Shown here: positions 1-10,929 of the stretch, piece by piece | How the letters are laid out: every line of letters begins with the position of its first letter | How positions within the stretch are numbered: position 1 is the stretch's first letter | Assembly: GCF_032362555.1 (NCBI RefSeq) | Contig: NC_083531.1 | Span: forward strand, 5,544,501-5,608,500 | Direction of reading: 5' to 3' | Length of the DNA: 64,000 nt | DNA from: Amyelois transitella | Taxonomy: Eukaryota; Arthropoda; Insecta; Lepidoptera; Pyralidae | Program-made: the position numbers and the translations under genes | Notes under the pieces: model-generated | Database searches by the model: none | What the model saw: the letters and a program-made list of their open reading frames with translations, nothing else | What the model was told of the DNA's origin: nothing

Positions 1-540
1 TTGTTTTGTCACTTTTCAGGCAGATTTCAATGTTGTCAAACAAATGGATTTTTTAATTTTCCATTGCAATTATTTAATATGAAGTATCTAAAGTTTAAGA
101 CCCTAAAGAAACCAAGTGAGTACAAAAAGAAAAACATCGCTTGCTACGTTAAAGTGAGGTTTACAATCAATCAACAAATTATATGGTTGTCAAAAAGTGT
201 TCCCAGCTCCGCAAACGTACATTTTAATAACTTTATTCTCTGTTTTAAACAAAAGTTGTATTATATGTTTGAAGTGGAATCCTAAGCCCTTATCACGACT
301 AAGTTAGGCCCAGTTTTGAAGCAATTAGTGAAATCGGAATAACGTAAAACTATATAAATATCATAATGTATTTGTCGTCATTTTGCAACACACGCAGTTT
401 TCTGCACATAAAGCTGTCAAATTAACTCGAGATTGTACTTACTTTTATTGTTTTTTCATATGTATCCATATTCATCCTTACATATGTATAATAAATCCGT
501 AGAAGAAACAGCGTAATAAGGGAATGTCATGTGAAAGAAG
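1..540. other. Intergenic, no recognised feature
   Basis: AT-rich sequence. A 94-codon open frame covers the first 285 bases on the + strand, but it has no recognisable motif and no splice or paralogue support, so I do not call it a gene. Confidence 0.5.
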
Positions 541-662
541 TAATAGGAAAAGAAAAGAGTATGTTAAGATGGTTTGTCATGTGGAGAAGATGAATGAAAG
601 CAGGCTTACCAAGCAAATATACGAAGAGAGTGTGGAGGGAAAGGTCGGAGTGGGAAGGCCTA
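541..662 (+). mobile_element. LINE 3'-region fragment (same family as the 23-25 kb LINE)
   Basis: Reads in the sense direction as the C-terminal part of the reverse-transcriptase protein coded at 23055-25192 (minus strand). The shared text includes KSMLRW/VRW-like, [13 protein letters not shown] and VGVGRP-type stretches. It is truncated at both ends and shifted in frame, so it is a dead fragment just upstream of gene A. Confidence 0.75.
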
Positions 663-799
663 CATGAACACATCAAAACTAAAAATATTCAAAATTTTTA
701 TTCATTATTGTAGGATACTTCATATTGTTACACGCTTAATAATTGTCATAATTTGTCAAATGCTTCAGATAACAGTTCCCAGCTAAATCAGTGCCCGCG

Positions 800-2915
800 A
801 TGGACCTGGCTGGTGGTCATTGTGGATCTCTGCCCGGCTCTGTGGGTCTTCCATCACCTCGAGTGAAGATTGAAGTTGAGGTAGAACCAGATGTCAACTC
901 GTACATTAAAAATGAGGATGACGGTGAGTTTAGGCCAGTTTTTGGATATTTTGTTTTTTCGTTTGACATACACATATATAGTCATGTCTATATATCTTTC
1001 GGCGTAGACAGAGCGGATATTATTGAAAAACAGAAAGGCGAAGTTCAGCTGTTTGGCTTAGCAATGGAATTGAGATTCAAATAGTGACAGCTTGCTAGCA
1101 CATCGCCTTACAGAGGAATCCCAAGTTTATAAGCCTATCCCTTTTACGACATCCATCCACAAGAATGGGACCATTCCGTCTCTTTCCCATGGATGTCGTA
1201 AAAGGAAAAAAAGGGATAGGCTTATAAAATTGCGATCCTTTGTTTTAGGCGATGGGCTAGCAACCTGTCACTATTTGGATCTCAATTCCATCATTAAGCC
1301 GAGCAGCTGAACGTGGCCATTCAGTCTTTTCGGGACTATTGGCTCTGTCTACCCCGTAAGAGATATAGACGTGACTGTATGTACTAAAAGTACCCTTTGT
1401 CCTTCTCCAGACTTAAGTATATATACTCAAAATTTCAATAAGATTGTTTTAGTAACAAACAAATAAACTTACTTCCGCATTTGTGATGTTAGTTGGGATT
1501 CTGATTTTAGTAAGGGCAATATATAGATACGAGTATTTTCAGATTGTTCGCAGCCACCACACGGGCCATTCACGTTTTATCACGACGTGAAATTGGAACC
1601 TAGCGACGAGGACCCGGACCTCAGAGAGGCGCCCCCTCCCCTCCCTTTCAGAGCAGAAGGTAATTTTTGTACGTTCACACTTTACACACTAGTTCATACA
1701 TAAATAAATTGTTGGATATTTAAATTTTGGCGCCTTCCATTACGGTGACTATGTGTCAATGTCATTTGTATCTTTTCTTCCCTTCAAAAAAATAAACGCT
1801 ATACTGTGTGGCTGCATAAGTGTGCTCTTATTTAAATCATTTGATAATATATTTAAATTGCTTTCATATAATTAAAATAACATAAATACATGAAATCACA
1901 CCTTTTTCCCGGAAGGGTAAGCAGAGACTACATTTTTCCACTTGCCACGATCTCTACAAACTTCCTTCGCTTCATCCAGATTCATAACTCTCTTCATGCA
2001 AGTTCGGCGGTTTCGGGTACTCTTGACCTGACTCTTTGCCAGGACGTCCTTAATTTGATCAAGATAGGTTCGTCTAGGCCTTCCCACTATATTCACACTA
2101 GTGTAGGTTAATCTTAATGATAGTTCAGTAACATAAATAGTTCAACATATCACGCCATTATCAGAAGCAGGCTTGAAAAGTCTTGAAAGGCGAGGCGTTC
2201 TGTTATATGGCTTTTTAATGGAATTGAAATTTAAATAGTGACATGTTGCTAGCTCATCGCCTAAAAGAAGAATCCCAAGTTTATAAGCCTATCCCTTAGT
2301 CGCCTTTTACGACATCCATAGAAAAGAGATAGGAGTGGTTCTATTTTTCTTGCCATTGATATATTTCTGATTATTTAATGTACCTATATAATTATAGATG
2401 CTACTTCAACTGTCACATCGGTAGCTGGGAATCAGAAACAAAATGAAAAAAAAACAACCAATGGAGAAACCAAGAAATGTGGTCAGGGGCCGCACCAATG
2501 TGATGTTTGTCACAAACGTTTCCAGCAAATATGTCGGCTGACAGTACACTATAGGACCCACACCGGCGACAAACCGCACGAATGTGACATCTGTCAAAGC
2601 AGATTTTGCACAAATACACATTTGAAAACTCACCGTAGAACTCACACTGGCGAGAAGCCTTACGAATGCGTCGTGTGTCATAAAAAGTTCAAACAGTCCA
2701 GTCATTTGACTAATCATTATCGGTCGCATACTGATGTGAAAAATTACGAATGTGATGTTTGTAGTAAGAGGTTCAAAGTTAAGAGCGATTTATGTAGGCA
2801 CCGGAAAATTCACAGCGGCGAGAAACCTTTCACGTGTGACGAGTGTGGACGTAGCTTTGGTTCGAAACAAAGTTTGCCGCGGCATTTGAAAACTCATTGT
2901 AAAAATATTAGTTGA
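800..2915 (+). CDS. Gene A: C2H2 zinc-finger protein, three exons, 252 aa
   Basis: Exons 800-923, 1543-1659 and 2398-2915 join in phase 1 at both introns (GT/AG) into one open frame ending in TGA. Exon 1 holds VKIE (22-25) and IKNE (36-39), exon 2 holds VKLEPSDED (57-65), all SUMO-type psi-K-x-E sites in an acidic setting. Exon 3 codes a basic stretch and five C2H2 fingers from residue 115 to the end, several joined by TGEKP-type linkers. This is the pattern of a nuclear sequence-specific DNA-binding regulator; the target is unknown. The ATG at 800 is chosen because gene B has the same GCGATGGAC context and an in-frame TAA lies upstream if the acceptor at 766 is used. No ZAD is visible, so either it never had one or it lies in an unseen 5' exon. 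Gene B is its tandem paralogue with identical intron phases. A possible AATAAA lies at 3198-3203, beyond a LINE fragment. Confidence 0.85.
975..1385. repeat. Inverted pair of R1 repeats in gene A intron 1
   Basis: R1 is an approximately 270-bp dispersed repeat (plus orientation starts near CCGTGTGGTTCCCGGCACC and ends in a (TATG)n tail). Here a minus copy (975-1160) meets a plus copy (1160-1385) at their heads, so the intron RNA could fold into a long hairpin. Confidence 0.8.
1886..2089 (-). mobile_element. LINE 3'-end fragment
   Basis: About 200 bp matching the 3' end of the 23-25 kb LINE in minus orientation, coding the relic [14 protein letters not shown]. It sits in gene A intron 2. Confidence 0.85.
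2148..2356 (-). repeat. R1 repeat copy
   Basis: Diverged R1 copy in gene A intron 2, ending about 40 bp before the acceptor of zinc-finger exon 3. Confidence 0.75.
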
Positions 2916-3049
2916 ATGTAGATGGAAATTTTTTTGGGTCATATTTTTAAAAGGTTGAAGAAAAAACTATACATGAATGTTGGAATGGGATGTTACCTTG
3001 ATAAAATCGGGGCACGTTTATGGCGAGAGATTTAGTTTAAAGTACTCTA

Positions 3050-3410
3050 AAGACGAGCCTGTGAAAAGAGGCATGAAAGAAGTATGCAGGGATCGTGGCA
3101 AGTGGACACGTATGGATGTGTCCGGTAGGCACGACTGACGGGCAGATCCGTCGGGCATATTTTTGTAGCATTTTTTAAAGTGAATTTTTTTTACTAAAAT
3201 AAATTATGCAATTTAGCAGTATTTTCTGTTGTCTCCTCCCAATCAACTAAATATTTGAACAATTATAGGATGACCTCTACCATTGGGCAATTAGTTATTC
3301 ATTTTATACGCTAACGCCTAAAACAACGTGCTGGATGAAGCGATAGAAGAATGCATGGGCCGTACAAAAATGTTATCTCTGCCTTCCCCATCGGGAAAAA
3401 ATATGTGAGC
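3050..3410 (+). mobile_element. Degenerate LINE 3'-end fragments
   Basis: Two short pieces (about 3060-3135 and 3325-3410) resemble the LINE 3' region in sense direction, including the text for EVCRDRGKW. Both are badly decayed. Confidence 0.5.
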
Positions 3411-3603
3411 CGAATGTGATTGGCGTACAAACAACACACGCCTCTGTCACCTCCTTTTAAAATGACTCGAAGAGGAATCAGCAACGAGTTTATTGACCCT
3501 TTGACAAGTGACAAGACTACTAAACATCAGTGTTGTCATCTTAAAACATTCGGCGCGAAATCTTGCAATTATTATTTAGCGGTCAGCGATCGAAATAATT
3601 GAC

Positions 3604-4549
3604 TGGCGGCGAATATTTTATCTGAGGTTTTTACTTTCCAATAATATGCTCCCGAAGCATGACACCCGCGACGCCGTTTTTATCGCACGAAAACGGGACG
3701 ACGATAATTTTTCGCGTGACAAAAGTTGCGATGCTTGTGCCTTGCTACAGAGTCTGACATTTTAAGATTTTATAGAGAAAAATTGGAATGTAAAAACAGA
3801 AGGTGCGAAAAAAATTCGTTGAGGAAGTAATATTTATTCAAACTATGTACTAATTGCCGACGAATTAATTAATGTTTTACCTACTCGAGTAAATTGTCTA
3901 TATTGTTAATAAAAAGATAGTGTTATGAAATCATAGCCATTAATCAACGTTATAGCAATCTACCGTTTTATTATTTTTAGGTCTTATTTAGCGCTTTTTC
4001 ATCAGAAACAGTTGGCAGTGCAAATTACACCCAACCAACGGTAGATGCCGGAATATTTACCATTTTTCATTGAATGAAATAAAACAATAAATAAACTGTG
4101 AGTTAAGCCCAAATTGAAGATAATTAACTTGGTTTTTAAAGATCTCAGTGTAAGGTGACGTAAGTACCAAATCAACATTGAGTTGTTTTATATTAATAAC
4201 TGAAGATTCTTGTCGACGTATTTGATACTAATTCATTGAGTGATTTTAATGTTGAATACTGACACACAAACTCACTTTCACTTTTATAATATTATTGAGG
4301 ATATTAATAGCTTTTAATCACGTGAAAAGTACCCTATGTCCTTACCTGTACTCCATTCTACGTATAATTTCGCGGTGATCAGCTCAGTCGTAAACACGTA
4401 AAATATGAACAATTAATAATTTTACTGAGATACGTGCTGAGAACTTATATTAGTTTGATTGCTAACCGATGCTTTTATAGTAATACAAGACAGCCAGGTA
4501 ACCATTAACCAAAACTAAGAGGATACCTATGTATATACAACTAGTGATG
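3604..4549. other. Intergenic, AT-rich, nothing recognised
   Basis: No supported exon, RNA gene or clear repeat was seen in this stretch between genes A and B. Confidence 0.5.
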
Positions 4550-4610
4550 TCATCTTCTTCCACCTGGCTTTAGTCCTGGTTGCATCCTCATCACTCTGAA
4601 TAGGCAGCTG

Positions 4611-4749
4611 CTGTGCTCAGCGGTAGTACGCTTGTCTGTGACATTGGAGGTCCCAGGTTCTAATCCCGGCCAGGGCATGATGAGAAAAGCACTTTTTCTG
4701 ATTGACCTGGGTCTTGGATGTTTATCTATCAATCAGTGTAATTTGTCCC

Positions 4750-4752
<3 letters not shown>
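4611..4752 (+). mobile_element. tRNA-derived SINE (family S1), 5'-truncated, internally deleted
   Basis: Carries the tRNA-like head with box-A-like CAGCGGTAGTACGC and box-B-like GGTTCTAATCCC, then the S1 body and the TTTGTCCCGTATATA tail. It ends in the TA microsatellite that follows. Confidence 0.75.
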
Positions 4753-4798
<46 letters not shown>

Positions 4799-4819
4799 GT
4801 ATATATATATATATATATA
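4752..4819. repeat. (TA)n microsatellite
   Basis: Two TA runs separated by CCCG. They form the tail of the preceding SINE and the insertion site of the Tigger-like element. Confidence 0.95.
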
Positions 4820-5327
4820 CAGTAGGGCCTCGGTAATCCGGAGAGGCAAGGAGAGGCAAAAACAAGACCCTTGCCGAATTATCGAGGCATCCGGATTATA
4901 GTATGCCATAATTAAAAGTAATATACATTTAAGAAAAACAATTTTAATATCACATTATCATTCATTTTTCTTGAAAAAGTCTGTAATACTCTTCTGTTAA
5001 TAATTGTACTTCATTTCAAAAGCTCGGTCTCGAAGACGATGGGGAAACATAACTTCGTGGGTATCCAATTCGTCATGTTCAGCCCATTTTAGAGCAGTGT
5101 TTAAAGCTCCTGCTGCCTCTGAATTACCCACTTTTTTGGAGGCGGGAACTTCAATGCTAATGCCCTCATCTTGCTCGTCTTCCTCACACATTTAAATTTA
5201 CACTAAACAAAAGACTAACAACAAACGTTCATTGAAGCCCGCACCTACCCCCGCCCACTTCCCGCGAACCCGCCGGATTACAGCGATCACCGAATTAGCA
5301 ACAGTCCGGATAACCGAGGCCCTACTG
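4820..5327 (-). mobile_element. Tigger/pogo-like DNA transposon remnant (508 bp)
   Basis: Ends are inverted repeats: CAGTAGGGCCTCGGTAATCC at left and its near-complement at right (GGATAACCGAGGCCCTACTG), flanked by TA on each side, as expected of the Tc1-mariner/pogo group. On the minus strand 5191-4997 codes 64 residues with LKWAEHDELDTHEVMFPHRL and LRDRAFEMK, which resembles the extreme C-terminus of Tigger transposases from general knowledge. The rest of the transposase is missing, so this is an internally deleted, non-autonomous copy. Confidence 0.8.
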
Positions 5328-5339
5328 TATATGTATATA

Positions 5340-5590
5340 TTTATAATAGGAGGCCTGGTACATCCTCAATTATTATTCCTAGTTTGGGTGAGTCAGCTTT
5401 TTTTACACAAAAGTACTACCATCTGACCTCCGCAACCCTTGCGGGGGAATCTAACCCTTATTGGATGATGGTAACACATCCACTTGCCTGACAGGTTCCC
5501 TCAGGATGTTTTCTCTCTCTGTAGGAGCATCGGTTAGCACTCAAAACAAATGTACCTACATAACTCATTGGTCCCCAGTGAGAGCAAAAA
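5340..5590 (-). mobile_element. SINE/LINE-type repeat, family S3 body (minus)
   Basis: Shares ATCTGACCTCCGCAACC and GATGTTTTCTCTCT-type text with copies at 59062-59445 and 63852-64000. No tRNA-like part is preserved here. Confidence 0.65.
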
Positions 5591-5983
5591 TGTCCGGGTT
5601 TTGCAAACAAACCAACAGAAATATTTTTACTGTTTTATTATAATGTATAGATAACTTTTCATAATTAACTTATAATATAAGTATATAGTATATTTTTTAT
5701 TTACTTATGTACAAAATTCCGGTAAGCGTCCCGCTATGACGCAAAAAAAAATGGTCACATTAACTATGGCCCATAAAAAATCATTAGAAACCACAGACAG
5801 AACATAACAAGAATTGCGAAAGAACTCTGAAATGGGCTCTACTCATACTCTCAGAAGATTTTCGAGAAACGCTTCCAGTTATTCCTAAGTCAACACCATC
5901 ATCTCTGGTCACAAGTACAAATACTCTACAGACCATGGTGGTCAGTTTTATTTTTTTGAAAGTTTGCAGGAATCTGTGACGCG

Positions 5984-8683
5984 ATGGACCGTGCTGATGG
6001 TCAGTGCGGATCTCTGACCAGCACGGCGGATCTTCCACTGCCTGTTAAAATAGAGATTGAGTTAGAACCGGATGTGGATGCTTATATAAAAAATGAACCA
6101 TATGGTAAGTTTATTTGACGGCCCCTGTGGTGCAGCGGTAGTGCGCTTGTCTGTGACACTGGAGGGCCCGGGTTTCAAATCCCGGCCAGGGCATAATGAG
6201 AAACGAACTTTCTCTGATTGTTCTGGTTCTTGGATTTTTATCTATACAAGTATTTATTATAAAATATAGTATCGTTGAGTTAGTATCTCGTAACATAAGT
6301 TTAGAACTTACTTCGAGGCTAACTCAATCTGTGTAATTTGTCCCGTATATAGGTAATTATATTACATATAGCTGTGCCCGCGACTTTGTCCGCTTGGAAT
6401 ACATAGTTATTTTGGGCATCATTGAAGTCCTCAAGGATAAACAATTTTCCCCGTTTCTTTCACATTTCCATTATTTCTTTGATACTTATAGTTGCAGCGT
6501 GATGTTATATAGCCTTAAGTCTTCCGCGATAAACGGCCTATTCAACGCAAAAAAAATTTGTTCAATTCAAACCAGTAGTTCCTGAGATCAGTCCATTCAA
6601 ACAAACAAACTCTTCAGCTTTATAATATTAGTATAGATAGATATCTATACATATAAACATATGTTTAATCATATCCCTTGCCGGGTAGACAGAGCTAACA
6701 GTTTTGAAAACACTAAAAGGCCACATTCAGCTATATGGCTTTATGGTAGAATTGAGATTCAAATAGTGACAGGTTGCTGCCCCATCGCCTAAAAAAAAGA
6801 ATCCCAAGTTTATAAGCCTATCCCGTAGTCGCCTTTTACGACATCCATGGGAATGAGATGGATTGGTCATTTTCTTTTTTTTTTTATTAATTGGTGCCGG
6901 GAATTACGCGGCACTTTCTTGGAATACAATAAATAAAATACACGAATATGTGCAAAGGTAGTGTGTATGGGACTGTTGGAGTGAAAAGTCCTCATTCTTG
7001 CAGACTCTCAACAGTCCCCGACCGAGTCTTTCATGAACATCCATGATGTGAAATTCGAAGCTGACGAAGAGGACCCCCTGAGAGTGGTGAAGGGAGAGAC
7101 AGATTATAAAGAGGGGGACGAAGGGACAGAAGGTATGTCAAATTCAAATTATTTTTTTTAAATAATTATTATAGGATACTTCATATCGCTTAATAATTGT
7201 CAAATCTTTTGGTTTCACAACATTGGTTGACGTCAAATAAATTACTTAAAACTAAGTTTACTGCCGCTTCCAAGGCGTCAGTGCAGAAGAAGCGGTAACA
7301 AACTGCACTGCAGCATTTTCTTCAACAACGTCAACTTCACAAATATCCAAAGTTAGAATACAATGTAGACGAGAGAATATGTGTGATGTCGTGTCGCTGC
7401 GGTATCCCCTGCGTCCCTTCTCCGCCCGGGAGCCCTATATTAGCGCCGGGCCTTCGCCTTTGGTCTAAGGAGGTCAACGTCTCGATGCTGACTCCAGAAG
7501 TCGTGCCCGACATTAGATGACATTCATCGGATTCATCTCATGATCAACTGAGTTAGCTGGGCACATATGTTTCTACTATTTCTTTCCAATCCTACTTGTT
7601 CTATTTATACATACATATTCACGTCTTTATCCCTTGCGGGGTAGACAGAGCCAACAGCCTTGAAAAGATGAAAAGGCCCCATTCAGCTCAATGGCTTGAT
7701 GATGGTATTGAGATTCAAATAGTTGACAGCTGAAAGAACAATCCCAAGCAAATTAATCCCTACCCTTAGTCGCTTCTTACGACATCCATGGGAAAGATAT
7801 GAGGGTGGTCTTAATCTTTAGTGCCGGTAACAACACAGCGCATAATTTGTTAATTCAGTTATGTCTTTTAATTACAGATGCCGCTTCAGATGACTCATCC
7901 GGCGCTGAAACACTGACACCAGCCGAAGAAATCGAAACCAAACGAAAAAAGCGCGATTTTCGAGTCAAGTCATCGAGCCAGAGTGGTCAGGGGCCGTACC
8001 AATGCGACGTTTGTCAGAAAAGTTTTATGAGAACCGACAGCTTGAGCCTTCATTACAGGATCCACACGGGCGAGAAACCATACGGATGTGACATGTGCCA
8101 TTTGAGATTCAGAATCAAGAATCATCTGACGATCCACCGCAGAATTCACACAGGTGAGAAACCGTTCGAATGTGCCGTCTGTCACATTCGATTCGGTCAG
8201 ATGAGCAACTTGACAGTACACTTGAGAACTCACACCGGCGAGAAACCTTACAAATGTGATATATGTCAACGCAGGTTCGTCGAGAAGAGCGCACTGAACG
8301 TTCATCTGCGCATCCACACGGGTGAGAAACCCTACGAATGTGATTTGTGTCACAGTAAGTTCATACAGAACAGCAATCTTGTGACGCACCGCAGAACGCA
8401 CACGGGCGAGAGGCCTTATCAATGCGACGTGTGTGAGAAACGTTTTATAAATAAGAGTTATTTGTCGAAGCATCAGAGACTTCATACTGGTGAGAAACCG
8501 TTCGAATGTGATGTGTGTCATAGCAAGTTCAGTCGGAAGAGCAATCTGGTGAACCACAGGAGGACCCACGGCGAGGAAAAGCCGCACAAGTGCGAGGTGT
8601 GTCAACGTCGCTTCTATTACAGTTCGTCTTTGAAGCGGCATTCGCTTCGTGATCACAAAAAGCTGGGTAAAAAGCAAAAGTAG
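5984..8683 (+). CDS. Gene B: C2H2 zinc-finger protein, three exons, 351 aa
   Basis: Exons 5984-6104, 7004-7132 and 7878-8683 join in phase 1 at both introns into one open frame ending in TAG. The layout is the same as gene A, which shows tandem duplication. The N-terminus carries VKIE (21-24), IKNE (35-38) and VKFEADEED (56-64), all psi-K-x-E SUMO-type sites beside acidic residues. Exon 3 codes a basic segment and eight consecutive C2H2 fingers, mostly joined by HTGEKP/R linkers, three more than gene A. The last finger has a slightly long spacing, HSLRDH. Start: the ATG follows acceptor 5969 by 14 bases in the same GCGATGGAC context as gene A. No ZAD is visible. The introns are filled with SINE, RTE-like and R1 sequence. 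A nuclear DNA-binding role is inferred; the exact target is unknown. Confidence 0.87.
6118..6351 (+). mobile_element. tRNA-derived SINE S1, full length
   Basis: Head with CAGCGGTAGTGCGC (box A like) and GGTTTCAAATCCC (decayed box B), body, and tail ending TTTGTCCCGTATATA. It begins 14 bp after the splice donor of gene B exon 1. Confidence 0.85.
6366..6642 (+). mobile_element. RTE-like LINE 3' end (type a)
   Basis: Starts near TGCCCGCGACTTTGTCCGC and ends near AGCTTTATAATATTAGTATA. Same family as copies at 20037, 28318, 43560 and 46185. No coding sequence remains. Confidence 0.7.
6655..6911 (-). repeat. R1 repeat copy, near full length
   Basis: Runs from the tail side (GGGTAGACAGAG) to the head (GTGCCGGGAATTACGCGGCAC) in gene B intron 1, ending 92 bp before exon 2. 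Confidence 0.8.
7171..7345 (-). repeat. R4 repeat copy
   Basis: R4 is a dispersed repeat with GCCGCTTC-x-GCTTCC and TTGACGTCAA text. This copy matches 42670-42852 in reverse. The R4 end (AGGATACTTCATAT) also lies just upstream of gene A exon 1. Confidence 0.7.
7346..7604. other. Intron sequence, nothing recognised
   Basis: Moderately GC-rich stretch of gene B intron 2 with no exon, repeat or RNA that I recognise. Confidence 0.4.
7605..7846 (-). repeat. R1 repeat copy
   Basis: R1 in minus orientation with an internal deletion. It ends about 30 bp before the acceptor of gene B exon 3. Confidence 0.8.
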
Positions 8684-9116
8684 TGTAGCAAGAGCGATGA
8701 TTATGGCTCGACCGCCACTAGGGAAGATCTTCCGCCAGGCTCGGTGTGATCTGATGACTGGGGAACAGCGCGACAGACGATGTTGAGTCGGAGGTCGTAT
8801 TTATGCTCAAAAACATGAAATCTGTAATCGCGATTGAGATTCTTCGCTGCTATTGGCTGAGCGCGTCAATTCCTTAGCAACGATTGACAGTTGTGTGATT
8901 ATCTGTTGTGACGTGTGGCGTAGAGATGTCGCCACAGTAGTTTTTTTTAAATCGTTGCGTGTCCACTCCTGATAAGTTCTGGGAAATAGATAAGATGGCG
9001 CTGTCGGTAGACAAAAGATGTAGTCTTTGCCTACCTCTCGGGGGAAGAGGCGTGGATATCATTCACGAGGAACATACATATCGAATTTCAATTTCGTTCT
9101 ATCTTTTATTGTATAC

Positions 9117-9290
9117 TAGCGACCCGCCCCGGCTTCGCACGGGTGCAAAATTCGGAAAAAATTATACATAAAAACTTTCCTCTTGAATCACTCTATCTGT
9201 TACAAAAAACCGCATCAAAATCCGTTGCGTAATTTTAAAGATTTAAGCATACAGACAAACAGACTAAAATAGCGACTTTTTTTTTTTTTA
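9117..9290 (+). mobile_element. RTE-like LINE 3' end (type c)
   Basis: Begins GACCCGCCCCGGCTTCGCAC and ends with ATTTAAGCATACAGAC plus a T-rich tail. Matches the split copy at 25845-26560. Confidence 0.7.
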
Positions 9291-9496
9291 TTGATAAAAC
9301 TCGTGAACAGTCGAATAAGTAATTTATATTTGAAGTGACAAAACAAAATATAAAAGAAAATGTATACTTAAAAAGTTTGTAATAATAAATAGTTATAAAT
9401 AGTTAACAAAAATTATATTTATTAAAGACTAACTGCAATTAACGCTGTTTTAAGCGTAGTCTTGCGTTTTATTTAGCACTTCTTTCTCCTTTTATT

Positions 9497-9777
9497 TCGC
9501 ATCTCTTCCTTTCGGGGAAGACAGAGCCTACAGTCTGAAAAGAACTGAAAACCGCATTATGCTTATTGAATAGAATAGATTTATTTTTGGTACAAGGTAT
9601 TACTTGTAGACATTACATCACTTAAATCTGACGATGATGGAATTGAGATTCAAATAGTGAAAGGTTGCTAAACTACGACAAGAAGAATCCCAAGTCTGTT
9701 GCCTTTCCCTTACTCGCCTTTTACATCCAGTGGGAAGATATGGAGTGGTTCAATTCTAAAGTGGCAGGAACCACACA
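9497..9777 (-). repeat. R1 repeat copy split by an R4 fragment
   Basis: R1 text is interrupted at about 9566-9632 by R4 sequence (GAATAGATTTATTTTTGGTA). This is a nested insertion, so R4 moved after R1 here. Confidence 0.7.
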
Positions 9778-9779
9778 GC

Positions 9780-10180
9780 AAATGATAAAAATAAAAGTAC
9801 CTCATTTCATTCTGTAACATGATTTACCAGACACCATGTATAACTCATCGCTTAAAAGAAAAGTTAGCCTTTATAATTACATACTTAATTACAAAGTACC
9901 CGGTTGACCAAGCTTTGCTCGGTCTACCAGAGACGGCACTGATATAGTTTCTTAAAACATGGATTTTAAATTGTTTATAAATCTTGGGAACCGAGCTTTT
10001 CTCGAACCTAGGACCTTGATAAATCAATTCCTTGAGCCGAAAAGCCCCTAATCAGTAACTTTCATTCATGAAAATCGTTAAAGCCGTTTCTGAGATCCTG
10101 ATTATTTATATACAAGAATTGCTCATTTAAATATATTAGATAGATAGATATCTTCTTGCGACGTACCACAAACACAGACA
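9780..10180. other. Intergenic, nothing recognised
   Basis: AT-rich spacer between B and C. A weak RTE-like tail (AAAGCCGTTTCTGAGATCCT) appears near 10080. Confidence 0.4.
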
Positions 10181-10183
10181 TGT

Positions 10184-10300
10184 CAGGGACCACACCAATG
10201 TGATGTACTGAACATGACGTTGGTGTGGTCCCTGGCCACTCCACGTCGTTCTTTCTTCTTTTTTCTTTGTCACAGTCCAACATCTTCAGGAGTATTTTAC
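10184..10300 (-). pseudogene. Zinc-finger exon relic, palindromic
   Basis: GTCAGGGACCACACCAATGT on the plus strand resembles the first-finger text of genes A/B (GGTCAGGGGCCGCACCAATG), and a few bases later the same text returns on the opposite strand next to a basic KEKRRKNDVEWPG stretch. It has no intact finger. This looks like an inverted duplication relic of an A/B/C-type finger exon. Confidence 0.5.
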
Positions 10301-10734
10301 AAGAGTCCAATACTCGTCATTGGCAAGTTATGTTCTTAACTTAACCCTTTCTCAGGACTTAATGAGATTAAAAGAAAAAAAAAGTATTGTAAAACTCAAA
10401 CAATCATACTATATAGACTAGACAGTCTTCAGAACATTGTGACACGGGAATTTTATATATAAGACCTTACAACTAGTAGAAACCTATTATAAGAGATTAT
10501 GTTTGTAACTTTATTTGTTATGGTTAATTTTGGAAGATACTGAACTGAACCTATTACGAAAGTTCTTTCACCACTGTAATTAAGGTTCAATATCTGAGGG
10601 TACACACATACAAATATCTGAGGGTATTTGAAGCTAGGTACGAACCACCGGCAAAGCCGTAACAGCCTGCTGGTTTGTAATAACTTTATTCTAATTGGCA
10701 CTATGTGTACTTACTGCAGAGAATGTAAGCTTCT

Positions 10735-10830
10735 TATACACTACCTGTAGCTCTTCGAAGGTCAATCAAGCCACGGATGCCGACTGCCAGACAAATGCGT
10801 GAGACTGCGCTGGGAATAATTCTCGGCAGA
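10735..10830 (-). pseudogene. ZAD exon relic
   Basis: On the minus strand it reads VSRICLAVGIRGLIDL, matching gene C exon 1 (MCRICLAVDVRLLPIA). The first zinc-binding Cys is Ser and the downstream text decays. No second ZAD half was found nearby. It is probably the remains of a duplicated ZAD exon. Confidence 0.6.
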
Positions 10831-10929
10831 AGGAACTTCCCATCTTTGTTGTTTATACCCAAATTTATAAAAATATCAAATGGTATATTAGAGGATAAGT
10901 ACCTACATAGGAAGATGATTGACATTTAG

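Noticed and set aside
1..285. Small protein gene at the left edge
   Set aside because: No motif, no paralogue, no splice signals tied to it; AT-rich open frames of this size are expected by chance.
7970..8677. 235-codon minus-strand frame
   Set aside because: Antisense of the gene B finger exon.
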